The notes: generated from the sequence alone by a model not told the origin. A stretch of 64,000 nucleotides of DNA from Oerskovia turbata (GCF_000718325.1 NZ_JOFV01000001.1:1-64000), one strand, 5' to 3'. Numbered from the stretch's first letter, positions 24,972-34,422 are shown. Made by a program: numbers and translations.

Positions 24972-27589
24972 CCGAGCAGCACGAGACCAGCGGGGAACCG
25001 CGCGTCCTGGCCGTCCCCGAGCTCTCGCTCGTGGTGCTCGTCGGGGTGTCCGGGTCCGGGAAGTCCACGTTCGCAAGCGAACGTTTCGCGCCGTTCGAGG
25101 CCGTGTCCTCGGACTTCTGCCGGGGACTCGTCTCGGGGGACGTCAACGACCAGTCGGCCACGTCCGCGGCGTTCGAGGTGCTCGAGACCATCGTGAGCAA
25201 GCGCCTGGAGGCCGGCCGCCTGACGGTCGTCGACGCGACCAACGTCCAGTCCGCGGCGCGCAAGAACCTCGTCGCGCTCGCGCGGGCGCACGACGTCCTG
25301 CCCGTCGCGATCGTGCTCGACGTGCCCGAGTCCGTCGCGATCGAGCGCAACCGCTCCCGCCCCGACCGCGACTTCGGCGACCACGTCGTGGGGCGTCAGC
25401 GCCAGGCTCTGCGCGCCTCGCTCAAGTCCCTGAGCCGCGAGGGCTTCCGCAAGGTCCACGTGCTGCGCGGCGTCGACGAGATCGAGCGCGCCACGATCTC
25501 GCGCGAACCGCTGCTCAACGACCTGCGCGACCAGACCGGGCCGTTCGACGCGATCGGCGACGTGCACGGCTGCCGCGCCGAGCTCGAGACCCTGCTCACC
25601 GAGCTCGACTACGTGATCGAGCGCGACGACGCGGGCCGCCCGGTCGACGCCGCGCATCCCCAGGGGCGGCGCGCGATCTTCCTGGGCGACCTCGTCGACC
25701 GCGGGCCCGACTCGCCGGGCGTGCTGCGCCTCGTGATGGGCATGGTCCGGGCGGGGCACGCGCTCGCCGTCCCCGGCAACCACGAGCACAAGCTCGTGCG
25801 CGCGCTCTCGGGGCGCAACGTGACCGTGAGCCACGGGCTGGAGACGACGCTCGCACAGCTCGCCGAGGAGCCCGAGGAGTTCCGCCAGGACGTCGAGACG
25901 TTCTGCCGCGACCTGGTCTCGCACCTCGTGCTCGACGGCGGTCGGCTCGTGGTCGCGCACGCGGGCCTCAAGGAGTCGTACCACGGGCGGGCCTCGGGCC
26001 GGGTGCGCAGCTTCGCGCTCTACGGCGACACGACGGGCGAGACCGACGAGTTCGGCCTGCCCGTGCGCTACCCGTGGGCGAACGAGTACCGCGGCCGGGC
26101 CATGGTGCTCTACGGGCACACGCCCACGCCCGAGGCCGAGTGGGTCAACAACACGATGTGCCTCGACACGGGCGTCGTGTTCGGCGGCAAGCTCTCCGCG
26201 CTGCGCTACCCGGAGAAGGCGCTCGTACAAGTGCCCGCGGGCCAGGTGTACTACGAGCCGGCGCGCCCGTTCCTGCCGGATGCGGATGCCGTGGAAGCCG
26301 GCCCGCAGCGCGACCCCGACGTCCTCGACGTGACCGACGTGCTCGGCCGCCGCTCGGTCGTCACGGGCACGCGCGGGCGCATCACGATCCCCGAGGAGAA
26401 CGCCGCCGGGGCCCTGGAGGTCATGAGCCGCTTCGCGACCGACCCGCGCGCGCTGCTGTACCTGCCCCCGACCATGAGCCCCGTCGCGACGTCGCAGCGC
26501 CCCGGCTACCTCGAGCACCCCGAAGGTGCGTTCGACGCGTACGCGAGCGACGCCGTCGGGCAGGTCGTGTGCGAGGAGAAGCACATGGGCTCGCGCGCCG
26601 TGGTCCTCGTGAGCCGTGAGGCTCACGGGGCCTCGGCCCGGCGCTTCGGCGTCGACGCCCAGCCGGGCGGGCGCGGGGTCGCGCACACGCGCACGGGCCG
26701 CCCGCTCGTCGACGGCCCGACGGCGCAGGCCCTCCTCGAGCGCGTCGCGAAGGCCCTCGACGGGGCCGGGGTGTGGGACGAGCTGGACGCCGACTGGGTC
26801 CTGCTCGACGCGGAGATCCTGCCCTGGTCCGCGAAGGCCGACCAGCTCATCCGCGACCAGTACGCGAGCGTCGGGGCCGCGGCCCGGGCCGTCATGCCCG
26901 CGGCGCTCGCGGCGCTCGACGCGGCCGTGGCCCGCGGCGTGGACGTCGGGGACCTGCGGGCGCGCACAGCGTCGCGGGCCGAGGACACCGAGCGGTACAC
27001 GCAGGCCTACCGGCGCTACCGCTGGCCCGTCGACGGCCTCGACGGCGTGCAGCTCGCGCCGTTCCAGGTGCTCGCGAGCGGGTCGAGCGTGGGGGGAGAG
27101 CCGACCGGTGCGACCTATGCGACGCGCGACCACCTGTGGCACCTGGGGGTCGCCGACCGGCTCGTCGAGGTCGACCCCGTGCTCTTCCGCACGACGAGGC
27201 GCCTCGTGGTCGACCTCGACGACGAGGCCTCGCGCGCCCAGGGCGTCCGGTGGTGGGAGGAGATGACCGACGCGGGCGGCGAGGGCATGGTCGTCAAGCC
27301 GCTCGCCAACCTGGTGCGCGGCCCCAAGGGGATCGTCCAGCCAGGGCTCAAGGTCCGCGGCCGTGAGTACCTGCGGATCATCTACGGCCCCGAATACACC
27401 CAGGTGCACCACCTGGAGCGGCTCCGGGTCCGGTCGCTGGGGCGCAAGCAGTCGCTCGCGCTGCGCGAGTACGCGCTGGGGCTCGAGGCGGTCGAGCGCG
27501 TGGTCGCGGGCGAACCGCTGTGGCGGGTCCACGAGGCCGTCTTCGCGGTGCTGGCCCTCGAGTCGGAGCCGGTCGACCCGCGGCTGTGA
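24968..27589 (+). CDS. pnkp: Polynucleotide kinase-phosphatase Pnkp
   Basis: 873 residues, the normal three-domain size. The kinase P-loop GVSGSGKST is at 26-34. A calcineurin-like phosphatase follows with AIGDVHG (about 200), FLGDLVDRGPDS and VPGNHEHK. A C-terminal ligase-like adenylyltransferase has the motif I Lys at about 538 in CEEKHMGSR and GEGMVVKPL further on. With Hen1 it heals and seals RNA broken by ribotoxins; the pair is known as a bacterial RNA repair system. The ATG overlaps the hen1 stop. A repeat palindrome 15 bases after the stop probably terminates the operon. Confidence 0.97.
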   Translation: MTEQHETSGEPRVLAVPELSLVVLVGVSGSGKSTFASERFAPFEAVSSDFCRGLVSGDVNDQSATSAAFEVLETIVSKRLEAGRLTVVDATNVQSAARKNLVALARAHDVLPVAIVLDVPESVAIERNRSRPDRDFGDHVVGRQRQALRASLKSLSREGFRKVHVLRGVDEIERATISREPLLNDLRDQTGPFDAIGDVHGCRAELETLLTELDYVIERDDAGRPVDAAHPQGRRAIFLGDLVDRGPDSPGVLRLVMGMVRAGHALAVPGNHEHKLVRALSGRNVTVSHGLETTLAQLAEEPEEFRQDVETFCRDLVSHLVLDGGRLVVAHAGLKESYHGRASGRVRSFALYGDTTGETDEFGLPVRYPWANEYRGRAMVLYGHTPTPEAEWVNNTMCLDTGVVFGGKLSALRYPEKALVQVPAGQVYYEPARPFLPDADAVEAGPQRDPDVLDVTDVLGRRSVVTGTRGRITIPEENAAGALEVMSRFATDPRALLYLPPTMSPVATSQRPGYLEHPEGAFDAYASDAVGQVVCEEKHMGSRAVVLVSREAHGASARRFGVDAQPGGRGVAHTRTGRPLVDGPTAQALLERVAKALDGAGVWDELDADWVLLDAEILPWSAKADQLIRDQYASVGAAARAVMPAALAALDAAVARGVDVGDLRARTASRAEDTERYTQAYRRYRWPVDGLDGVQLAPFQVLASGSSVGGEPTGATYATRDHLWHLGVADRLVEVDPVLFRTTRRLVVDLDDEASRAQGVRWWEEMTDAGGEGMVVKPLANLVRGPKGIVQPGLKVRGREYLRIIYGPEYTQVHHLERLRVRSLGRKQSLALREYALGLEAVERVVAGEPLWRVHEAVFAVLALESEPVDPRL

Positions 27590-27603
27590 GCGCACCGCGA
27601 ACC

Positions 27604-27645
27604 TGTCAGAACGAGCGTGACCTCCAGGTCACGCTCGTTCTGACA
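27604..27645. repeat. Palindromic repeat copy 2, probable bidirectional terminator
   Basis: TGTCAGAACGAGCGTGACCT and its exact complement AGGTCACGCTCGTTCTGACA face each other with two bases between. It lies between the convergent ends of pnkp and the debranching enzyme gene. The same sequence recurs at 34098 and, decayed, at 24888. Confidence 0.9.
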
Positions 27646-27665
27646 CGTCGGCGGGGGAGCGGGGA

Positions 27666-29768
27666 TCAGGCGGCGAGGTCTCCCGCGGGGTCCAGCACGA
27701 CGACGGTGATCCCAGGGGGCGCCGCGACGACCGTGAGATCTCCCGAGGCGTCGACGTCGACGTCGAGCGTGCCGCCGCCGATCCGCAGCCCTCGGACCGA
27801 CAGGGCTCCGAGGAGCGCGGGGCGGGCGGGCGTCAGCTCGACGACGCCGGCCGGGACGTCGACCCGGAGGCCGAGCGCGGAGGTGACGAGCGAGACCGCC
27901 GTCGTCGCGGCCCAGGCCTGAGGCGAGCACGCCGTGGGGTAGGCCAGGGGACGCGCGGTCGATCCGCCGGGGCCGTGGGCGCCGGACTCTCCGCCCCAGA
28001 GCTCGGGCAGCCGGAAGTCGAAGGCGGGAGCCGCGGCCACGAGGCCGCGGGCCAGGCGACCGGCGACGTCGGGGAGCCCCTCCGCGACGAGGCCCGCGAC
28101 CGTGATGGCGGTGTCGTGGGGCCAGACCGACCCGTTGTGGTACGAGATCGGGTTGTAGCGGGGTGAGGCGCTCGACATGGTCCGCAGCCCGAACCCCGAG
28201 TCCAGGTCCGGGGCACCGAGCCGCTCCGCGACGAGCCGAGCCTCGGCAGCGTCGACGATCCCCGTCCCGAGGAGGTGGCCCATGTTGGAGCCGACCGCGT
28301 TGGCCCGCCGCGCGTCGGGCCCGAGGGCGAGCACCGGGTACGACGGGCCGTGGCCGTGCTCCCAGAAGTGCTCGCGGAAGCGCGTGGCGAGCCGGTCGGC
28401 CCAGTCCCGCCAGTGCTGACCGTGGTCGCGGCCGAAGGCGTCCGCGAGGTCGGCCGCGGCCTGGGCGGCCTGGTAGGCGTACGCCTGCACCTCGGCGAGC
28501 GCGACGGGGCCGTCGATGAGCACGCCGTCGGCGTCGTGCACGGCGTCGCCCGAGTCCTTCCACCCCTGGTTCGTCAGTCCTTGGGCGTCCGGGACGTAGC
28601 GGACGAAGCCGTCCTCGTCTGGGGTCGCGTGCTCCCCGAGCCATGCGAGCGCGGCGTCGAGGTGGGGCAGGAGCGCCTCGATCTCGCGAGCGTCCGCCCC
28701 CCACCGCCAGGCCTCCCACAGCAGGATGATCCACAGGCATGTCGCGTCCACGGTGCCGTAGTAGACGGGGGGCAGGAACTCGGCGACCTCCGGGTCGCGG
28801 AGCTCGTGCAGGATCTTGCCGGGCTGCTCTCCCGTGGTCGGGTCGACGACCTGGCCCTGCCGTCGGGCGAGCGAGCGCAGGGTGCCGAGCGCGAGGTCGA
28901 CGTCCACGGGGAGAAGCATCCGTGCGGACAGCAGGGAGTCCCGGCCGAACAGGGTGAGGTACCAGGGGCTGCCGGCGCACAGGTAGCGGTCCGTCGGGTC
29001 GTGCTGGTCGGTGCGCACGAGGGCGTCGGCGTCGGCGAGGGACCGGGCGACGAGGCGGTCGAGGAGGCCGTCCGGGGTCGAGACGGCGAGCGAGTCGGTG
29101 AGGGGAGGGGCAGGGGTGGGGGCCGGCGTCGACGGGGTCACCGTGGCGCGCGCGGACCACGGGGCGCCGTCGAGGACGACGTCCCACGTGGCGACGACCT
29201 CGTGCGAGTCGTCGTCGACCTGGAGCGTGTCCGGCCGGGGGTGAAATTCGACCGCGGGGCTGCCGTGCGTGGCGGGCCAGGTGGCGCCGCCGTCGAGCAG
29301 GGTGGGCGTCGAGGGGCGCGCGACGCTGCCTGCCCGCGCCGAGCTGACGGACACGCCGTCGGAAGCGAGGCGGATCTGGACGGTCGTGCGCAGCCCGCGC
29401 GCGTCGGCGCTGAGGAGCTCGATCGTCTCGACGAGCCGGCGGCGGTCGACCTTCCGTCGGCGGCGCAGCCGCACGGAGGCGTCGAGGTCGAGGCCCGCCG
29501 TCGCGGTGCCGTGAGCGGTCCCGACATCGGGCAGGAGAGCGACGAACTCGGCCGTCGACGGGTCGCTGAGCGTCGCGGAGACGGGCTGTGCCTCACCGTC
29601 GCCGACGCCGACCCAGAGCGCCGAGACCATGCGACGGTCGTCGAGGTAGTAGCCGTGGATCGCGCTGTCGCCGATGTCTCCGGAGCGGTCCGAGACCACG
29701 CATGCCGGTGCGGCGAGAACCGTGACGAGATCAGCCAGGAGGGGCTGTCGGGGTGTGGTGCTGGGCAT
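27666..29768 (-). CDS. Glycogen debranching-type amylo-alpha-1,6-glucosidase
   Basis: 700 residues. An N-terminal beta-rich domain (GYYLDDRRMVSALWVGVGDG) precedes an (alpha/alpha)6 barrel with AGSPWYLTLFGRDSLLSARM, YYGTVDATCLWIILLWEAW and ISYHNGSVWPHDTAITVAGL, the blocks of bacterial debranching-like glucosidases. AAGGAG five bases before the ATG supports the start. It has no signal peptide, so it works in the cytoplasm on imported oligosaccharides. It is divergent from a sugar ABC importer and shares a LacI-type operator with it, so both likely serve one alpha-glucan or maltooligosaccharide pathway. Confidence 0.88.
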   Translation of the reverse strand: MPSTTPRQPLLADLVTVLAAPACVVSDRSGDIGDSAIHGYYLDDRRMVSALWVGVGDGEAQPVSATLSDPSTAEFVALLPDVGTAHGTATAGLDLDASVRLRRRRKVDRRRLVETIELLSADARGLRTTVQIRLASDGVSVSSARAGSVARPSTPTLLDGGATWPATHGSPAVEFHPRPDTLQVDDDSHEVVATWDVVLDGAPWSARATVTPSTPAPTPAPPLTDSLAVSTPDGLLDRLVARSLADADALVRTDQHDPTDRYLCAGSPWYLTLFGRDSLLSARMLLPVDVDLALGTLRSLARRQGQVVDPTTGEQPGKILHELRDPEVAEFLPPVYYGTVDATCLWIILLWEAWRWGADAREIEALLPHLDAALAWLGEHATPDEDGFVRYVPDAQGLTNQGWKDSGDAVHDADGVLIDGPVALAEVQAYAYQAAQAAADLADAFGRDHGQHWRDWADRLATRFREHFWEHGHGPSYPVLALGPDARRANAVGSNMGHLLGTGIVDAAEARLVAERLGAPDLDSGFGLRTMSSASPRYNPISYHNGSVWPHDTAITVAGLVAEGLPDVAGRLARGLVAAAPAFDFRLPELWGGESGAHGPGGSTARPLAYPTACSPQAWAATTAVSLVTSALGLRVDVPAGVVELTPARPALLGALSVRGLRIGGGTLDVDVDASGDLTVVAAPPGITVVVLDPAGDLAA

Positions 29769-29801
29769 CGTGCTCCTTGGAAGGGTCTCGCGGGTCGGTT
29801 G

Positions 29802-29817
29802 ATTTGACCGTTCAAAT
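29802..29817. promoter_or_regulatory. LacI-family operator
   Basis: ATTTGA-CCGT-TCAAAT is a palindrome with a central CG, the shape of LacI-family sites. It lies in the gap between the debranching enzyme and the importer operon that ends with a LacI gene, so it may serve both directions. Confidence 0.8.
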
Positions 29818-29905
29818 TCGTTAACGTCCACCCTAGTTGCTGGGAATGAGCCCATCAACCACACCGGGCACCGACGCCAGGTGCCTTCGAGTGGATCGAG
29901 GAGTC

Positions 29906-31165
29906 ATGAAGAGATCACTGTCTGCCGCAGCACTCGTCGCCGTCGCGGCGGTCGCGTTCGCAGGGTGCAGCACGGGAGAGTCCGGGCAGGAGTCGTCCGA
30001 GGGAGGGCGCGGCCCGATCACCTACGCACAGGGCAAGGACACCTCCGGCGAGCTGCAACGGATCGTCGACGCCTGGAACGCCGACCACCCGGACGAGAAG
30101 GTGACCTTCGTCGAGCTGCCCGAGTCGGCCGACGACCAGCGCACGGCCTTCGTGCAGGACTTCCAGGCAGGCGCGGGCGCGTACGACGTCGCGGGGCTCG
30201 ATGTCGTCTGGACCGGCGAGTTCGCCGCGCGCAAGTGGCTCCTTCCCCTCGACGACATCGACACCAGCGCACTCTTCGAGTCGACCGTGGCGTCGGGCTC
30301 CTACGACGGGACGCTCTACGCCGCCCCGTTCAACACCAACGCCGGCTTCCTCTACTACCGGACCGACCTGCTCCCCACCCCGCCCACGACCTGGGCCGAG
30401 CTCGACGCAGCGTGCGACGTCGCCACCCAGGCCGGGATCGGCTGCTACGGCGGCCAGTTCGCGCAGTACGAGGGACTCACCGTGAACTTCTCCGAGGCGG
30501 TCAACTCGGCAGGCGGTGCCGTCGTCGACGAGAACGGCGACGCCTCGCTCGACACCCCTGAGGCAGCAGCAGCGCTCCAGCACATGGTCGACGGCTTCAC
30601 GAGCGGGCGCACCCCCGCCGAGGCCATCACGTACCAGGAGGAGGAGGGGCGCCGCGCGTTCCAGCAGGGCAACCTGCTCTTCCTGCGCAACTGGCCCTAC
30701 GTCCACGGCCTCGCCAGCGAGGAGGGCGAGGACTCCGTCATCCAGGGCAAGTTCGGCATCGCGCCGCTGCCCGGCCTCGACGGCCCCGGCGCCTCGACGC
30801 TGGGTGGCTACAACCTCGCCGTGTCCAAGGCGACGGACAACCCGGAGACCGCCAAGGACTTCATCCGGTACATGCTCACCGAGGACGTCCAGCGCAAGGT
30901 GCTCACCGAGATGTCCGGCGCCCCCACGGTCAGCGCCCTGTACGACGACCCGGCCCTCCAGGAGCAGGTGCCCTACCTCGCGACGCTCAAGTCGGCCCTC
31001 GAGGAAGCCGTCCCCCGTCCCCAGGCCGTCGCCTACAGCGAGCTGAGCCACCTCGTCTCGACGCAGGTGTACTCGGCGCTCCAGGGCAAGACGTCCGTCG
31101 AGGACACGCTCGCATCGCTCCAGAAGGACATGCAGAAGCTCATCGACGAGAGCGCCGACAAGTAG
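29906..31165 (+). CDS. Sugar ABC transporter substrate-binding lipoprotein (CUT1)
   Basis: 419 residues. The signal peptide ends in the lipobox VAFAGC, and the mature part is a family 1 solute-binding protein (ITYAQGKDTSGELQRIVDAW, FNTNAGFLYYRTDLL, LGGYNLAVSKAT). It captures an oligosaccharide outside the membrane and delivers it to the two permeases encoded next. GAGGAG before the ATG sets the start. No ATPase gene is present, so a shared MsiK-type ATPase encoded elsewhere is likely. Confidence 0.93.
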   Translation: MKRSLSAAALVAVAAVAFAGCSTGESGQESSEGGRGPITYAQGKDTSGELQRIVDAWNADHPDEKVTFVELPESADDQRTAFVQDFQAGAGAYDVAGLDVVWTGEFAARKWLLPLDDIDTSALFESTVASGSYDGTLYAAPFNTNAGFLYYRTDLLPTPPTTWAELDAACDVATQAGIGCYGGQFAQYEGLTVNFSEAVNSAGGAVVDENGDASLDTPEAAAALQHMVDGFTSGRTPAEAITYQEEEGRRAFQQGNLLFLRNWPYVHGLASEEGEDSVIQGKFGIAPLPGLDGPGASTLGGYNLAVSKATDNPETAKDFIRYMLTEDVQRKVLTEMSGAPTVSALYDDPALQEQVPYLATLKSALEEAVPRPQAVAYSELSHLVSTQVYSALQGKTSVEDTLASLQKDMQKLIDESADK

Positions 31166-31201
31166 GTCGTCGGGGAGAGCCAGCCGAAAGGAAGTGAGAT
31201 C

Positions 31202-32149
31202 GTGACAACGCTCCTCAAGCCGTCCGTGTCCGACGGCGCCTCCGCGCCCGACGGCGTCACCCGCCGTCGTCGTCGGACGACCGGTGACGGAAGGCTGGCC
31301 TTCTGGCTGGTTCTCCCGACCCTCGTCATCCTGCTCGCGGTCATCGGGTACCCCGTGGTGAAGGCCGTCTTCCGGTCCTTCTTCGACGACCCGATCTCGC
31401 GCGAGCCCGAGTTCATCGGCCTCGCCAACTACACCGACGCCCTGGTCGGCGACGGCGCCGCCGAGTTCTGGGGCGCGATGCGCGTGACCGCCTTCTTCAC
31501 GGTCTCGACGCTGCTGCTCGAGATCGTGATCGGCCTCGCGATGGCGCTCGTCATGAACCGGACGTTCCGCGGACGAGCCTTCGTCAGGGCGGCGATCCTC
31601 GTCCCGTGGGCCATCCCGACGGCGGTGTGCGCGGTCCTGTGGCGGTGGACGTTCGACGCCAACGGGATCGTGAACCACCTGCTCGGGACCCAGGTCCTGT
31701 GGACGGGCTCCGAATGGCCCGCGAAGTGGGCCATCGTCTTCGCGGACACCTGGAAGACCGCGCCCTTCATCGCGCTCCTGATCCTCGCGGGCCTCCAGGC
31801 CATCTCGGCCGAGGTGTACGAGGCGGCGAGGGTCGACGGCGCGGGCCCGGTCCGCCGGTTCTTCTCGATCACCCTGCCGCTCGTGAAGCCCGCACTCGTC
31901 GTGGCGGTGCTCTTCCGGATGCTCGACGTCCTGCGGATCTACGACCTGCCGAAGATCTTCACGGGGGGAGCGAACGACACCACGACCATGTCCATGCTCG
32001 TCGTCCAGGAGTCCATCGGGAACCTCAACGCGGGAGCGGGGTCGGCGCTGTCGACGCTCACGTTCCTGTTCATCTTCGCCATCGCCTTCCTCTACATCCG
32101 CAGCCTCGGAGCCAAGGTGATGGACGGCCACGCAGGAGGTATGAAATGA
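31202..32149 (+). CDS. Sugar ABC transporter permease (MalF-like)
   Basis: 315 residues, six membrane segments. The ATPase-contact EAA loop reads EVYEAARVDGAGPVRRFFSI. The charged N-terminus (TRRRRRTTG) is cytoplasmic. GTG start preceded by GGAAGTGAG. Its stop overlaps the start of the second permease by four bases. Confidence 0.93.
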   Translation: MTTLLKPSVSDGASAPDGVTRRRRRTTGDGRLAFWLVLPTLVILLAVIGYPVVKAVFRSFFDDPISREPEFIGLANYTDALVGDGAAEFWGAMRVTAFFTVSTLLLEIVIGLAMALVMNRTFRGRAFVRAAILVPWAIPTAVCAVLWRWTFDANGIVNHLLGTQVLWTGSEWPAKWAIVFADTWKTAPFIALLILAGLQAISAEVYEAARVDGAGPVRRFFSITLPLVKPALVVAVLFRMLDVLRIYDLPKIFTGGANDTTTMSMLVVQESIGNLNAGAGSALSTLTFLFIFAIAFLYIRSLGAKVMDGHAGGMK

Positions 32150-33012
32150 GCACGACCGCCCTCTCCCGCAAGCGTCGGCGCACGGCGCGCACGTTCGCGG
32201 ACCGGGTCTGGTTCGTCCTGGGCATCGGCCTGCTGGTCGCGTTCTGCCTCGCCCCGTTCTACTGGATGCTCGTCTCGAGCCTCAAGGCGCCGACCGCGAT
32301 GTTCAACAACGAGCTCTGGCCCTCGAAGATCTCGACCGAGAACTTCGAGGCGGTCTTCAGCGGCGGGAGCGACTTCACCAGGGCCCTGTGGAACTCGTTC
32401 GTCGTGGCGGGGTCGACGACCATGATCGCCATGCTGATCGGCGTCTTCTCGGCGTACGCGCTGACGCGGCTGCAGTTCCGCGGCCGCAACGTGGTGCTCG
32501 CCGCGGTGCTGGCAGCGTCGATGTTCCCGGGTGTGGCCATCCTGACGCCGCTCTACCAGATGTTCGCCGACTGGGGGTGGATCAACACCTACCAGGCCAT
32601 GATCGTCCCCGACATCTCGTTCGCCCTGCCGCTCGCGATCTGGACGCTGACGACGTTCTTCAACCAGATGCCCTGGGAGCTGGAGCAGGCGGCGAAGGTC
32701 GACGGCGCCACACCGGGCCAGGCGTTCCGGAAGATCATCATGCCGCTGGCAGCCCCCGGGCTCTTCACCACGACGATCCTGGTCTTCATCACGGCGTGGA
32801 ACGAGTACCTCATCGCGTCCAACGTGTCGATCGACGCGAGCACCAACCCGGTCACGGTCGCCATCGCGAAGTTCACGGGCGAGTCGCAGTTCGAGCAACC
32901 GTTCGGCACCCAGATGGCCGCCGGGGTGATTGCTACGATTCCCCTCGTCCTGATGGTCCTGCTCTTCCAACGGCGCATCGTCGCCGGACTGACCGCTGGA
33001 GGCCTGAAGTAG
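32146..33012 (+). CDS. Sugar ABC transporter permease (MalG-like)
   Basis: 288 residues, six membrane segments. The EAA loop reads ELEQAAKVDGATPGQAFRKI. ATG lies after AGGAGGT within the end of the previous gene (ATGA overlap). It forms the channel together with the MalF-like partner. The LacI gene starts immediately after its stop. Confidence 0.93.
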   Translation: MSTTALSRKRRRTARTFADRVWFVLGIGLLVAFCLAPFYWMLVSSLKAPTAMFNNELWPSKISTENFEAVFSGGSDFTRALWNSFVVAGSTTMIAMLIGVFSAYALTRLQFRGRNVVLAAVLAASMFPGVAILTPLYQMFADWGWINTYQAMIVPDISFALPLAIWTLTTFFNQMPWELEQAAKVDGATPGQAFRKIIMPLAAPGLFTTTILVFITAWNEYLIASNVSIDASTNPVTVAIAKFTGESQFEQPFGTQMAAGVIATIPLVLMVLLFQRRIVAGLTAGGLK

Positions 33013-34059
33013 ATGACCAACGACCCCCCGGCGGCGTCCCGGCCGACCGTGCGGACGATCGCCGACCGCGCCGGGGTGTCGTACCAGACGGTCTCGAACG
33101 TCCTGAACTTCCCCGAGAGGGTGCGTCCGGCGACCCGTGAGCGCGTGCTCGAGGCGATCCGAGAGCTCAACTACCGACCCAACGCCGCGGCACGCTCGCT
33201 CGCGATGAGCACGACCAGGCTCGTCGCGCTGCGGGTCGGTGACGGTCGGCAGAACGAAGCCTCGATCCTCGACCCCTTCATGCGCGAGCTCGCCCGCATC
33301 GGCGGGCAGCACGGGTACCGGCTGGTCCTGGACTACGCCCCGGAGGACGACGCCGCGCAGATCGCGTCGTTCGAGGAGCTCCACGCGCGCCAGGCGGTCG
33401 ACGGGGTCGTCATCCCGCAGACGCACGTCGGTGACCGGCGGCCCGCGTGGCTCCTGGAGCACGGTCTGCCGTTCGTCGCGTTCGGCCGGCCGTGGGGCGA
33501 CCTGGACGCCGTCCACTCCTGGGTGGACGTCGACGTGTCGCTCGGCATCCGGATGGCCGCAGAGCACCTGCGCGACCTGGGGCACACGCGCATCGCGTTC
33601 CTCGGCGCGCCCCTGGACGGGGGCCTCGAGGACGCGCGCCTCGCGGGCTGGCGTGGCGTGGTCGAGGACCTCGTCGACCCTGGCACGCTCGCGAACCTGC
33701 AGCGGCTGGTCGACCAGTCCTGCCCGGCAGGCCCGGTCTCTGACCTCGTGAGGTCCGCCGCGCCCACCGCGCTGATCACGCGCGACGACTCGTACGCGGT
33801 CGAGGCGTCGCACATCCTCGAGCGGCTCGGCCTGCGGGTCGGCCGCGACATCGCGGTGGTCGGTTTCGACGACTCGGAGCTGGCCCGGCGTGCGAGCCCG
33901 CCCCTGTCGTCGGTCGCCCAGCCCGTCTCCGAGGTCGCCGAGCTGATCTGGGAGTCCCTCATCGATCAGCTCGACGAACGGCCGAACCCGCCGCTGCACC
34001 GGATCGTTCCCCCTCGCCTCGTCGTGCGCGAGTCCTCGGCGCACGCGCTCGGACGCTGA
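33013..34059 (+). CDS. LacI-family repressor of the sugar importer / debranching regulon
   Basis: 348 residues. N-terminal helix-turn-helix TVRTIADRAGVSYQTVSNVL and hinge helix PNAAARSLAMSTT, then a sugar-binding periplasmic-type domain with RIAFLGAP and VVGFDDSELARRASPPLSSV. It begins directly at the permease stop and is the last gene of the importer operon, so it probably autoregulates through the ATTTGACCGTTCAAAT site near 29802. The inducer is likely the transported sugar. Confidence 0.93.
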   Translation: MTNDPPAASRPTVRTIADRAGVSYQTVSNVLNFPERVRPATRERVLEAIRELNYRPNAAARSLAMSTTRLVALRVGDGRQNEASILDPFMRELARIGGQHGYRLVLDYAPEDDAAQIASFEELHARQAVDGVVIPQTHVGDRRPAWLLEHGLPFVAFGRPWGDLDAVHSWVDVDVSLGIRMAAEHLRDLGHTRIAFLGAPLDGGLEDARLAGWRGVVEDLVDPGTLANLQRLVDQSCPAGPVSDLVRSAAPTALITRDDSYAVEASHILERLGLRVGRDIAVVGFDDSELARRASPPLSSVAQPVSEVAELIWESLIDQLDERPNPPLHRIVPPRLVVRESSAHALGR

Positions 34060-34097
34060 GGTGAGGAGGGACGCGCTCGCCCCCGGCTCCGGCGACG

Positions 34098-34139
34098 TGT
34101 CAGAACGAGCGTGACCTCGAGGCCACGCTCGTTCTGACA
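34098..34139. repeat. Palindromic repeat copy 3, probable bidirectional terminator
   Basis: TGTCAGAACGAGCGTGACCT is identical to the left arm of copy 2; the right arm AGGCCACGCTCGTTCTGACA differs by one base. It lies between convergent genes (lacI and a small membrane protein). Confidence 0.9.
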
Positions 34140-34149
34140 GGTGTGGGAG

Positions 34150-34422
34150 TCAGCCCAGCGTCGAGAACGAGCTCAGCGCGAGCGCCGAGAACAGCGCGAT
34201 GGCGACGAGGACCGAGCCGGCGACGAGCCAGCCGTTCGCCCGCTCCGACGGGTCGGACGACGCGCCGGGGCGACGTTCCTGCGGGCGGGGCGCTCCGCCG
34301 TCGGGCCGGGAGGCGGGGGAGGGGCCCGCAGGGCGAGCCGACGTGCGCGCGCGGCGGGCCGTCGTGTCGTGGCCGCGGAGTGCGACGCGGATCGGCGTCG
34401 AGGTCGTGACCTGCGTGGTCAT
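34150..34422 (-). CDS. Small single-span membrane protein, unknown
   Basis: 90 residues. A basic, Pro/Ser/Arg-rich N-terminal region of about 60 residues precedes one hydrophobic segment (GWLVAGSVLVAIALFSALAL). GGAGG six bases upstream supports the ATG. No family recognised. The 190 bases upstream, to 34612, hold a GC-rich region with no further gene. Confidence 0.65.
   Translation of the reverse strand: MTTQVTTSTPIRVALRGHDTTARRARTSARPAGPSPASRPDGGAPRPQERRPGASSDPSERANGWLVAGSVLVAIALFSALALSSFSTLG

Noticed and set aside
24137..27595. Very long open frame antisense to pnkp (over 1,100 codons)
   Set aside because: It is the mirror of a high-GC gene with strong third-position bias; its sequence is Arg/Val/Asp-rich without domains, while the plus strand encodes an unmistakable Pnkp.
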